Positions 10,101 through 17,248 of a stretch of 64,000 bases of DNA are shown here, one piece after another. Within the stretch, counting starts at the first letter, position 1. The number at the start of each line of letters is the position of its first letter. The notes under the pieces are model-generated. The model ran no database searches. It was not told where the DNA came from and saw only the letters and a list, made by a program, of their open reading frames with translations. This stretch comes from JAHEZL01 sp046074525 (GTDB lineage Bacteria; Bacteroidota; Bacteroidia; Flavobacteriales_C; GCA-002722245): NCBI GenBank assembly GCA_046074525.1, contig JBJTOK010000010.1, positions 1-64,000 on the forward strand. Direction: 5' to 3'. Both the position numbers and the translations under genes were made by a program.

Positions 10101-10859
10101 TGTATCGATAGCCGTTACAGTATATGTTCCCGATGTAACATTGGAAAGAGTTGCTGTTGTTGCGCCTGTATTCCATGAGTAAAGTACAGCACCTGTTTCA
10201 TTGAGCGGATCAAGAGCGATGCTTCCACTGCGTGTGCCGGAGGAAGGATCGTTATCGGTCACTGCTCCATACAAATCAAAGTTGTTTTGAAAACTGGTGG
10301 TAACTTTGATATTATCGGACTGATAGTATAAAGTAGCATCCACAAACAAATCTTCGCTGTCGCTATATATATCAATGGTAGTAAGCAAAGAACTGTTGCG
10401 GTAATAATGCACCTGATTTCCTGAACGCTCCACTCTCAGCGTATCGCCGGTAACTGCTGTAATGCCTGTGTTGGTGGAATATCCTTTTTTGATCAGGTAG
10501 ATTTTATAACTCACCATGAATCCGTAGCGAATGTCCTTACCATTGTCGTAGAGGTTGCGCAAGGCCAATCCGAAATATTCATAATTGGTATTTCCAACAA
10601 TAAATTCGGCCCAGCCATCCTGACCCGGATTCAAGTGATTTTTGGAAAAGGCATTTCCATTGGTATAACCGTCGGCCGTAGTTTTAGTGAGAGTGGACGA
10701 CGAAACGCTCAAGCCGTTCAATTGCGACCATTCCATGTGTGCATTTAACTGCAACATCGCAAGCAATAGAAGTAACAATAAATACCATCGTGAACTTTCC
10801 CGCTGACTGAAAGAACAATTGGTACTTTCATATTTGTATAACATACTCATTCTTTTCAT
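7143..10859 (-). CDS. Modular secreted protein with five lectin-like and four SprB-type repeats
   Basis: 1238 residues. The hydrophobic segment YLLLLLLLAMLQLNA sits after a long charged N-terminus (a later Met at residue 4 or 6 could be the start). The body is a tandem array of about 235 residues: a lectin-like unit (AGEDGYMEF ... YYVDGEERRR ... SFG) followed by a SprB-type repeat (GGTAPYSYSWSNGATTES, GTYTVTVID). SprB repeats fall near residues 200-267, 433-500, 670-740 and 910-976; a fifth lectin-like unit follows. The end (GMYILEITNSKKEKLYLRF) resembles a divergent T9SS sorting domain. SprB repeats occur in gliding adhesins of Flavobacteria, so a cell-surface adhesin or ligand-binding role is inferred. 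34 bases separate it from the gene upstream. Confidence 0.85.
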   Translation of the reverse strand: MKRMSMLYKYESTNCSFSQRESSRWYLLLLLLLAMLQLNAHMEWSQLNGLSVSSSTLTKTTADGYTNGNAFSKNHLNPGQDGWAEFIVGNTNYEYFGLALRNLYDNGKDIRYGFMVSYKIYLIKKGYSTNTGITAVTGDTLRVERSGNQVHYYRNSSLLTTIDIYSDSEDLFVDATLYYQSDNIKVTTSFQNNFDLYGAVTDNDPSSGTRSGSIALDPLNETGAVLYSWNTGATTATLSNVTSGTYTVTAIDTVAGDTLQKSFTVLNKPVWTKLVNMSSIGDARLTKTSAESALEGNGISKVYLPAGEDGYMEFYGTDLTQSIYFGFSSAPNNFNIQYYSEQDISYCFLWYGAVWVREKGFSRYNGGYSYNTATFRIAREGSDIVYYVDGEERRRIATNPNLDLFVKFQQVGQTDQGVFRTSFGGGIQSYYDITDNNPVSSADGALAITTMGGTAPYSYSWSNGATTESLSNIPAGNYTLTVIDAANDTVQQTFRVMNKVAWKNLTGATVLSNGTVKKTDTHDDYSSGWGSSKSYLRAGEDGEFTFETTNTLNGAYIGFAAHPIHFYSEETFKMVDYVFNNGYYPYIYEGGFKVYQHSPSALVASVKIARETNASTHITEIAYYINGEEVRRVTTQLNQDLFLVFNICTPNVELGKVRASFGHELQMAYEVTDNDPLQTPSGAITAVAIGGKAPYSYLWSNSATTASIANVLPGTYTVRVIDADNDTINKSFVVANKVVWKNLNNVHTGSNGFLRRTTNTNDVDSWGASVNCIPAGEEGWMEYIAVSPGFMYAGITKDPFVYTKDQWSDIRYAAYLWTYAIVYHNSYVTGQYLDSRARGGNLYRIERKINTSTGNCEMIYYCNGFESYRAEVDINENLHFKFIFSEMGALGQVRLSHGHQLNAAAEITHRSITGAANGAIDVTQMGGNSASYTSSWQGGQSSADLSGLKKGTYTLTTTDASSATVTKSFEIMNVVAWEHTSGVSMENNLLKITSGNALATSKNYLDPNQNGRVQFDAAVLNIGTFGLSTQSQITTSEGVKYGFFQYSTYLYAIYNGALVNLNTWGTGFRTGSKLSLQRVNDSLYYRLNNTIVLRRGVPASEKLYVALHSENAGFKIGRALADFGEGIQTINLTESYARLQRDLDGKYINTQNNELLFLYDEEYAVAADAKLEYAVYDNNNVKQLDSAEYEIPVQRGLNKIKIPCIHDKVGTGMYILEITNSKKEKLYLRFQSGNTSCN

Positions 10860-10893
10860 TTCTGTAAATTATCATCAATATATTTAGTGCGGA

Positions 10894-11328
10894 TTACTCC
10901 TGCACAATTTGAAATTTCTTGCTCTTTTCTCCGGCAGCACTTTCCACTTCCACTTCAGCCACAAAATTTGCAAGGCCCGCCCTGTTGCCTATGCAGATTC
11001 TTACCTGAGGTCCATTCTTAATAAGTGTAGTACCCGCTGGTAAATTGCTCCCATCAAGATTGATCACCTGATTATACTTGTTAAAGTTTAAACTATCGTT
11101 TCCAAGACGCAGATATAATTTAGATGCTTTCATGTCTTCCAGCTCGACGCAGAAAGTCACTTTATAAGTAATGGTGTTGAGCGCATTGTCATCCTGCCGG
11201 GCGATTTGCATTGGAGTAACATTAGCTGCACCCTGCTTTTCGGTAAGAACCCTGAAAAAAGCAACTCCCTGCTGAGCCTGAGAGACCAGCACCATAGCCA
11301 TAAAAGCCAAAATCATTTTAATTTTCAT
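10894..11328 (-). CDS. Small secreted protein of unknown function
   Basis: 144 residues. The signal peptide is MKIKMILAFMAMVLVSQAQQ. The mature part looks all-beta (YKVTFCVELEDMKASKLYLR, VRICIGNRAGLANFVAEVEV) with two Cys residues. No family recognised. It is the first gene of a probable operon with the SprB-repeat protein and the RHS-like protein; its position suggests an accessory role, for example an export partner or inhibitor of the large products, but the sequence does not prove this. Confidence 0.75.
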   Translation of the reverse strand: MKIKMILAFMAMVLVSQAQQGVAFFRVLTEKQGAANVTPMQIARQDDNALNTITYKVTFCVELEDMKASKLYLRLGNDSLNFNKYNQVINLDGSNLPAGTTLIKNGPQVRICIGNRAGLANFVAEVEVESAAGEKSKKFQIVQE

Positions 11329-11758
11329 ATATGTAACATTAATGCAATTACAATGTTTAGTTACAAGTCCGTTTGCAACTTATCATCAACACCCCCTTGA
11401 TTGACTTGTTTGAACCGGGCAATAGAAAACAGCTTCTCCGAAATGGAAAATTTGTCCTTAACTAATAACCGGTTGCCGAGATCCAAAATCCTCTGTCTGC
11501 TTATTACAGATTTTTTCGATAACGCCGCAAAGCTATATCAAAATGCTAATAAAAAGAAAAATGCGAATAACGGAAGTTGACAAAATCAAAATTTTCTACC
11601 GACGAAAATCCAGGTTTTACAGATGAACGGCGCTGATTAATCTGTGAAAATATTATTAACTTTTTATAAACAGAAAATGAAACGTTTCCTGTGTTTTATA
11701 TAATTCCAAATACCAATCTCAACATAATCCGCTGTTTAACAACAAATTGAAACCTCTA
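11329..11758. other. 430-base AT-rich intergenic region
   Basis: No credible gene on either strand. It lies upstream of the minus-strand secreted operon and downstream of the stop of the coiled-coil surface protein. A minus-strand TAGCTTTG at 11528-11535 matches the Bacteroidota -7 consensus TAnnTTTG, but no good -33 element is present at the right distance, so it is only a weak promoter candidate. A CAGAT...ATCTG imperfect inverted repeat lies near 11620-11645. Confidence 0.5.
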
Positions 11759-13126
11759 TTATTTTGCTTCAAGTTGTTTTATCCTTTGATTCATTTCTTC
11801 AATTAATTTCTGTTGCTGGATAATGTATAGAGTTAGCTCTTCAATCTTTTCCATTTGCAAAGCTTGTATTTCACCAACTTTAGCACCCTGTTCTTCAATC
11901 TCTTTAGCCGTTGGTATTTTCGGCAAATGTTTGTTGACTGAAATATAATTATCTAACTCTTTAAGAGGCATTAAAGAATAATTTTTATCAAAAACATAGT
12001 CAGGAAAAGGTTGTTCACGCACTGTGATTTCAGTGGCATAAACAACGCCGTTACCAGCTATTTTAAATTTTTGAATAGTTGAACCAGAGGTCCGGTCATC
12101 AAAAGTAAGAGCAATACCTCCTGATTCTTTATAAACTTTTAGAACACTTGCGATAGATGAATTAGCGCTATGATATACTTGTTCCCAAACAGGATTAAGT
12201 GCATTAAGTGAATAAAAATCAATAGTAGCATTATTCTGACCAAATAATGAAAGACCTCCGTTAATCATTAGCTTTTGGTAGGCTCTATATCCAATTGTTA
12301 CATCTCCATTGCTAGAAAAATTAGTATTTCCTACAATAATATCATTAGCAGTAGTAAAGGCAATCCTACTCACTCCATTGCTTTTTTGAATTACAAACTG
12401 CTCTGATGAAGGACATTGAGCACAAAGGGTAGAATAAATTTTCCCTATATAATATGAGTTAGCGCCTCCCTCAAATTTTATTGCAGAATAATTCGTTGTA
12501 TAATCCCCTGTGCTACTTAAAGTAATTTGTGCTTGTGCATCTGTAACATGCAAACTTGTTAGTGGCGTAACTGTCCCTATTCCAATTTTTCCTGAGCTAT
12601 AATAGATATCGTTATTAGATTTAGTCCAAATGGAATTCTGCCACGTTGCAAATCCATTAGCATCCGAAGTCAAAACTTTGTTTGTACCCTCACCTATTCC
12701 CTGAAAACGCATCGTTCCATTGACATGAAACTTTGCAGAAGGGCTCAAAACACCCACCCCTACATTGCCTTTTTTCTTTATGATTAATATCCCGCCAGCA
12801 CCTCCCTTAGTCCTAAAAACCAAGTCGGCACTATCTTGAGCATCAATACAAACATCTCCATAGTTATCATCAAAATCGGTAACATTGATTTTTAATTTAC
12901 CACTAACGGCCGAAGAGCCTAATCTCTGAAAAGTTCCTATAGTAGTACTACCGCCATACGTAGTGTCATTATTAACAACAGTGAGCGGGCTTCCTGCTGA
13001 AGGATTATATGCCCCAATAACTACCGGTAAAGTGGTCACTGTTTTAGTGGGTTTGCTTACCCAGTTCTGGGCATTGATGGAAAAGTGAAATGCAAGCATT
13101 GAAATGCAAAAAAATAATTTCTTCAT
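11759..13126 (-). CDS. Tail-fibre-like secreted surface protein with C-terminal coiled coil
   Basis: 455 residues. The signal peptide is MKKLFFCISMLAFHFSINAQ. The body carries short repeats of the VGVGVLSPSAKFHVNGTM / IGIGTVTPLTSLHV type, typical of trimeric fibre-like Bacteroidota proteins related to phage tail fibres. The C-terminus (about residues 375-455: FPDYVFDKNYSLMPLKEL, LPKIPTAKEIEEQG, then a heptad coiled coil MEKIEELTLYIIQQ) is the conserved module resembling peptidase S74/intramolecular chaperone ends. No autoproteolytic Ser-Lys pair could be assigned by eye. A TACTTTTG at 13171-13178 (minus) is a possible -7 element. Probably a trimeric surface adhesin. Confidence 0.8.
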   Translation of the reverse strand: MKKLFFCISMLAFHFSINAQNWVSKPTKTVTTLPVVIGAYNPSAGSPLTVVNNDTTYGGSTTIGTFQRLGSSAVSGKLKINVTDFDDNYGDVCIDAQDSADLVFRTKGGAGGILIIKKKGNVGVGVLSPSAKFHVNGTMRFQGIGEGTNKVLTSDANGFATWQNSIWTKSNNDIYYSSGKIGIGTVTPLTSLHVTDAQAQITLSSTGDYTTNYSAIKFEGGANSYYIGKIYSTLCAQCPSSEQFVIQKSNGVSRIAFTTANDIIVGNTNFSSNGDVTIGYRAYQKLMINGGLSLFGQNNATIDFYSLNALNPVWEQVYHSANSSIASVLKVYKESGGIALTFDDRTSGSTIQKFKIAGNGVVYATEITVREQPFPDYVFDKNYSLMPLKELDNYISVNKHLPKIPTAKEIEEQGAKVGEIQALQMEKIEELTLYIIQQQKLIEEMNQRIKQLEAK

Positions 13127-13261
13127 TTTACAAGGAATGTTTTAAAGTTTAGCGGCATTGTAAGCGGCGACAAAAGTAAACTCAAAAAATGAATTTGATT
13201 ATTAAAATTTATCAATCGAAGAATATTTTCTTGCGGTTTTTGCAAGAAATATCGAGGTTCT

Positions 13262-13470
13262 TTTTTTAACCACAGGGATCGCAGAGAATTTTCACAGAGA
13301 AAACAGAGAAAAATACTTAGAATTGTTCACAGGCTTAATGCTTACAGAGTTCACAGAGGCGTAGCGTGCATGGGGCTCTGTGAACTCTGTAAGCGGTACG
13401 CCCCGTGTTCTTGATAATTCACCCTCTGCTTTCTCTGTGAAAATTCTCTGCGATCCCTGTGGTTAAAAAA
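13262..13470. repeat. Nested palindromic repeat, 47-bp outer and 18-bp inner arms
   Basis: The outer arms, 13262-13308 and 13424-13470, are inverted copies with a single mismatch; the core is AACCACAGGGATCGCAGAG. Inside them a second perfect inverted pair, CTTACAGAGTTCACAGAG (13341-13358) and its complement (13376-13393), flanks an 17-base loop. Motifs such as CACAGAG/CTCTGTG are typical of dispersed palindromes in Bacteroidota. Near-identity of the arms indicates a recent or selected structure. Confidence 0.9.
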
Positions 13471-13480
13471 AATACCAACA

Positions 13481-13508
13481 AAAAAGGCTGCTCAATGAGC
13501 AGCCTTTC
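13481..13508 (-). terminator. Rho-independent terminator of the 333-residue T9SS protein gene
   Basis: On the minus strand a stem AAAGGCTGCTCA / TGAGCAGCCTTT is followed by a T tract. It lies just downstream of the stop at 13530. Confidence 0.85.
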
Positions 13509-13529
13509 AGGTATTATAGGGGTAATATA

Positions 13530-14531
13530 CTATTTCACCATCAACAATGTTGATTTAGCTACAGCACCATCAACAGTGTAGTTTACAGTGTAAACACCTT
13601 GAGACAAATTGCTTACTGATACTTGCTCGTTAACATAAGAGTAGTTTCCGTTAGCTACTTCTTTTACCGTTCTTCCAAACATGTCGACAATAGTAATTTT
13701 CACTTCAGAAACCTGGTTCAATGTCAAATTAACGTTGGCCATATCAGAAGTTGGGTTTGGATAAACATTTGCTGATTCACCAGCAGAAAGATTATTAACA
13801 CCAACCGGGCAAGCACCTACTTGTACATCATCAATAGAAACTGACAAGTTAGAAAATCCATTGTGAGTGTAGTTTGGTGCACCGCTGTTGCCACTGTTGG
13901 TCACAGTGAAGTAAACACCTTTTACTTTTGTAAAGTCAAAGCCAGTAACAAAAGTAGAATTTGAATAATCGGACTTAACTCCACCAGCGTAAGTACCACT
14001 AATAGTACCACTTGAATGCGGATCAACAGTAATTTCAATTACATATTTATAAGCATTACCAAATACGCCACCACCATCAGTCGCATAAGTCGCATAAGTA
14101 TCAATTTCTTTACCGTCCTTATCCTGAATAGTCATTCTAAATTTCAATGTGGAATCGCTATTGTTGTAGCATTTAGCGCTAAAAGTTTTATCACCACTTA
14201 AATCCATGTAAAAAGGAGTTCCTGTTCCATCACCATTAGAATCACCGAAAGAAAGTCCAAAAGGAACATACCCACCTGCACCCTGAGTTACAGTAGCATC
14301 AAACTTTCCTGCAGTTCTTGAAACAGTTGCCTGGAATGCTGGGTTGGCATCACCACCTAAGGTCGTTTCCCCCCAAATATAAACTCCACTCAAATTTGCG
14401 TTAGAAGGAGCAACTGCATCGGTAAAATTATCATAAACTCCCTTGGTAGCATCGAAACCCACTTTTGAGCACTGAGCGCTCACTGCAGAATATCCAAGGA
14501 CAAGCATTAATGGTAGTACAAGTTTTTTCAT
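13530..14531 (-). CDS. T9SS type A sorting domain-containing secreted protein
   Basis: 333 residues. The signal peptide is MKKLVLPLMLVLGYSAVSAQ. The mature body (about residues 21-245) is a beta-rich, Gly/Asp/Asn-rich domain resembling a carbohydrate-binding jelly roll (DNFTDAVAPSNANLSGVYIW; MDLSGDKTFSAKCYN). The last 80 residues are a type A T9SS sorting domain: VYPNPTSDMANVNLTL ... SQGVYTVNYTVDG. It is exported by the T9SS and probably anchored at the surface or released. Monocistronic: it has its own terminator, and the upstream gene also ends in one. The ligand is unknown. Confidence 0.85.
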   Translation of the reverse strand: MKKLVLPLMLVLGYSAVSAQCSKVGFDATKGVYDNFTDAVAPSNANLSGVYIWGETTLGGDANPAFQATVSRTAGKFDATVTQGAGGYVPFGLSFGDSNGDGTGTPFYMDLSGDKTFSAKCYNNSDSTLKFRMTIQDKDGKEIDTYATYATDGGGVFGNAYKYVIEITVDPHSSGTISGTYAGGVKSDYSNSTFVTGFDFTKVKGVYFTVTNSGNSGAPNYTHNGFSNLSVSIDDVQVGACPVGVNNLSAGESANVYPNPTSDMANVNLTLNQVSEVKITIVDMFGRTVKEVANGNYSYVNEQVSVSNLSQGVYTVNYTVDGAVAKSTLLMVK

Positions 14532-14744
14532 TTGTTTGTGTTTTAAATTAATAGTTAATAATCTTTTCAGACCTTACTTAGTCGTTAGTAACAAAGTTCT
14601 ACATAAGGGGAAAAGTTTTGTTTCACAATAGTCCGGATTGATTGTAATACCATCCCTCATCTTCGCGGCACAACAAAACCAAAGCAATGATTACCAAATA
14701 CTTATAATAAATCATAGGAAAAATTTATGCTTTATATGGAAAAA

Positions 14745-14778
14745 ACAAAGGCCCGAAACAATCCAGTTTCGGGCCTAT
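14745..14778 (-). terminator. Terminator of the lipase-like gene
   Basis: Perfect inverted repeat AGGCCCGAAAC (14749-14759) / GTTTCGGGCCT (14766-14776); read on the minus strand it is followed by a T-rich stretch. It lies 30 bases after the stop of the hydrolase gene at 14807. Confidence 0.85.
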
Positions 14779-14806
14779 AATTTTTAAGTTTTTCCTATAT
14801 CAGATC

Positions 14807-17062
14807 CTACTCGGTTTTAACGATTTTGTAGATTGTCACTTTGTCCGTATCAGCAACGCTGAATATATAAACCCCGTTACTGTAACCACTTAAATCAATC
14901 ACTGTTTTCTCCTGAGCAATTTTTTGATTGGTAATTTCATTCCCAGAGACATCTGATACCCTGAGGATTACATTACCAAGGTTAGTCTGACTTACATTTA
15001 TGGCTACCAGGCTCCGGGTTGGATTAGGGAACAGATAAGTTTCGTAATCACTTGATATACTAACCCCTAGCTCCTCTTCTTGCTCAGGAACAACCTGACT
15101 TTCTAACGGCGGACCATATTGCAGGTAATTCGCATCAGGAACCACAAAACAGGATGATTCAACCTTTGAAATATATGCATGATAACCGGCACCTGCTTCC
15201 ACCTGAAAACCTTTACGCATACTGATATATTTGGAGGCAATGGCGGTATAATCCTGACCGGTGCTCACCACTACACTTACTGCGCGGGAGGAAGACCCCA
15301 GGACGATGCCCGCAGCCATAGTAGTCTCCTCATCTTTAAATGAATACCCCGAATTCGACCAGGAGGGAAGCTCCACATATTGCAGTTTATCCAATGAATC
15401 CAGATACTTTAAAATAAAATTCTTGATATCAGGACCGATATCCACATGATCGCGATTCGATCTCTGCACCATACATACATCAAAAGGAGTGACATAACCC
15501 AAAGCCAGCATTTCCGATTTTGTAATTTCCCCGTCACCATATTCGGTGAGCCAGGTTCTATGGGTATTTTCCTTTGTCATCGCTATCCCCAATGTAGAAG
15601 GAATCGGCATAAAACAACTCCCTGTCGGAGCATCCTTCATCTCTTCTTTTAAACCATTGTCGTCATTTTGATTAAACATCGACTGAAGATGGATAAAACT
15701 GCCTGGCGCGTTATTCAAGCACAATCCATCCCATCCCGAGGACATAGAATAATAATCGTCAGACCTCAGCTCGGCGTAATTCATCAGTATTCTTCCAGGA
15801 ATAGCAGTAAAGGTTTGAAATTTTAATGCGTCAAACCCTGATGAAAAAGCTACCTCCCTTATACCCGCCCTATACATATCATTGTTTGGCAAGCCTTTAC
15901 CATCAGAAATGGCCAGTTTTAAACATTTTTCAGGCCAGCCTCCATTACCATTCAAACTTTCAATCGCCTTGTAAAAATTAATGTGCTCACTGTGAGGTTC
16001 TGGAGTAACGTTCAGGTTGCCACCTGATCCACCAGTTATAGGTGATGATCCTATATGATATCTTACCAATTGCATTGCCGCAGTGGAGTACAATTTATCT
16101 TTCGCATTGCTAACCATAGGATCCTGCATAATTTTATTGACCCGTCCCACCAATGCCCCAATAATCAACTGCACTCCAAAATTTATATTTGCTCCTTTGT
16201 GCGGACTGTCCAGTGAAATAAACAGTCGGCATTGATGGTCAATGCGTTTTTGCTCCATTTCTGCCAGAGCATAGCGGGTGATCAAACCGCCCATACTTGG
16301 CCCCATCAACACCAAACCACTGCTGGTAGCTTTTTGCTGATTGATATATTGAATAATGTTTTGATACAAGCGCGCATTGGAGGGAATATCCCCGGCACCC
16401 TGTGTCCAATCCACAAAGATGATGTCGTAACATCTTTTCTTCATCTCCGGAATCAAATGCTGTGAGGGTTTTCCCAATGTGTCGCCATTTGAATAGGCAT
16501 ATATCCCACGAGGATCTTCCTTATTGAAAGGAGCATTGTAAAGGTTACGCAAATTACCGGCATCGAAACCATCAACAATAATGATAGGTTTTGTCAGCTT
16601 GGGTTGCGAAGGGTTAGCATAGTATATTGAAATGGTTGCATCATAAAAATCGCCCTCTTTTCCATAAATAGCCAAGCCCCTGGAAGAAGCCATATACTCT
16701 TCATCAGGAGGTTCGGGAACTCCAAAATATTGTATGCTTCCTATAGATTGGTAGTAAGTCTGACCACTTAAAACATATTTCACTCTGTACTCATAAAAGG
16801 CATATGGCTCCAGGTTGTACCCATCCTGATAGTTTTTGATGGAATAAGGTTTCTTTGGATCAAGAGCGGTTACAGAAAAAGATTGAATAAGCTGATTGTT
16901 TCTATACAGATATACAATGCTGTTTGCATCGCAAGTCACATCAGTAGAAATCGCGATAAATCCGCGTCCGAGAGAAAATGCACTGGTCGTAGCTCCCTGA
17001 GTTCCTGCATGAATAAAATGAATAGCAAAGAAGAATAAACAGAGGGTAAGAACTTTTTTCAT
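14807..17062 (-). CDS. Secreted lipase/esterase-like alpha/beta hydrolase with T9SS domain
   Basis: 751 residues. The signal peptide is MKKVLTLCLFFFAIHFIHAG. After a beta-rich N-terminal region comes an alpha/beta-hydrolase domain (about residues 150-300): IIIVDGFDAGN, then YDIIFVDWTQGAGD, then the nucleophile elbow GPSMGG (Ser near residue 256), then LFISLDSPHKGANI, a pattern of lipases and PGAP1-like hydrolases. The C-terminus (LFPNPTRSLVAINVSQ ... YSNGVYIFSV) is a type A T9SS sorting domain. The acid and His of the triad are not assigned. Probably a secreted esterase or lipase; substrate unknown. Confidence 0.85.
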   Translation of the reverse strand: MKKVLTLCLFFFAIHFIHAGTQGATTSAFSLGRGFIAISTDVTCDANSIVYLYRNNQLIQSFSVTALDPKKPYSIKNYQDGYNLEPYAFYEYRVKYVLSGQTYYQSIGSIQYFGVPEPPDEEYMASSRGLAIYGKEGDFYDATISIYYANPSQPKLTKPIIIVDGFDAGNLRNLYNAPFNKEDPRGIYAYSNGDTLGKPSQHLIPEMKKRCYDIIFVDWTQGAGDIPSNARLYQNIIQYINQQKATSSGLVLMGPSMGGLITRYALAEMEQKRIDHQCRLFISLDSPHKGANINFGVQLIIGALVGRVNKIMQDPMVSNAKDKLYSTAAMQLVRYHIGSSPITGGSGGNLNVTPEPHSEHINFYKAIESLNGNGGWPEKCLKLAISDGKGLPNNDMYRAGIREVAFSSGFDALKFQTFTAIPGRILMNYAELRSDDYYSMSSGWDGLCLNNAPGSFIHLQSMFNQNDDNGLKEEMKDAPTGSCFMPIPSTLGIAMTKENTHRTWLTEYGDGEITKSEMLALGYVTPFDVCMVQRSNRDHVDIGPDIKNFILKYLDSLDKLQYVELPSWSNSGYSFKDEETTMAAGIVLGSSSRAVSVVVSTGQDYTAIASKYISMRKGFQVEAGAGYHAYISKVESSCFVVPDANYLQYGPPLESQVVPEQEEELGVSISSDYETYLFPNPTRSLVAINVSQTNLGNVILRVSDVSGNEITNQKIAQEKTVIDLSGYSNGVYIFSVADTDKVTIYKIVKTE

Positions 17063-17248
17063 GTAAGTGTTAGGTTTTGAAAATGCGGAAACGAAAATAC
17101 TTTTTTAAGAAATGATTTTAATTATTGATATCTAATAAAAGAGAGGGGAAATATTGCATTTTTTGCAATAGGATAATAGATCCTGAAACAAGTTGAGGAT
17201 GACATACGCTAGAAAAACAGTTTTGAAGATGATGCCGGATGCCGGAAA

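Larger units (their letters stand above)
13127..13529. other. 403-base intergenic region dominated by a large palindrome
   Basis: Contains no gene. From right to left it holds the terminator of the T9SS protein gene (13481-13508), a nested palindromic repeat of about 209 bases (13262-13470), and the upstream region of the coiled-coil protein gene. Confidence 0.8.

Noticed and set aside
13262..13470. CRISPR-like repeats
   Set aside because: Only inverted arms are present; no direct repeats at regular spacing and no cas genes in the window.
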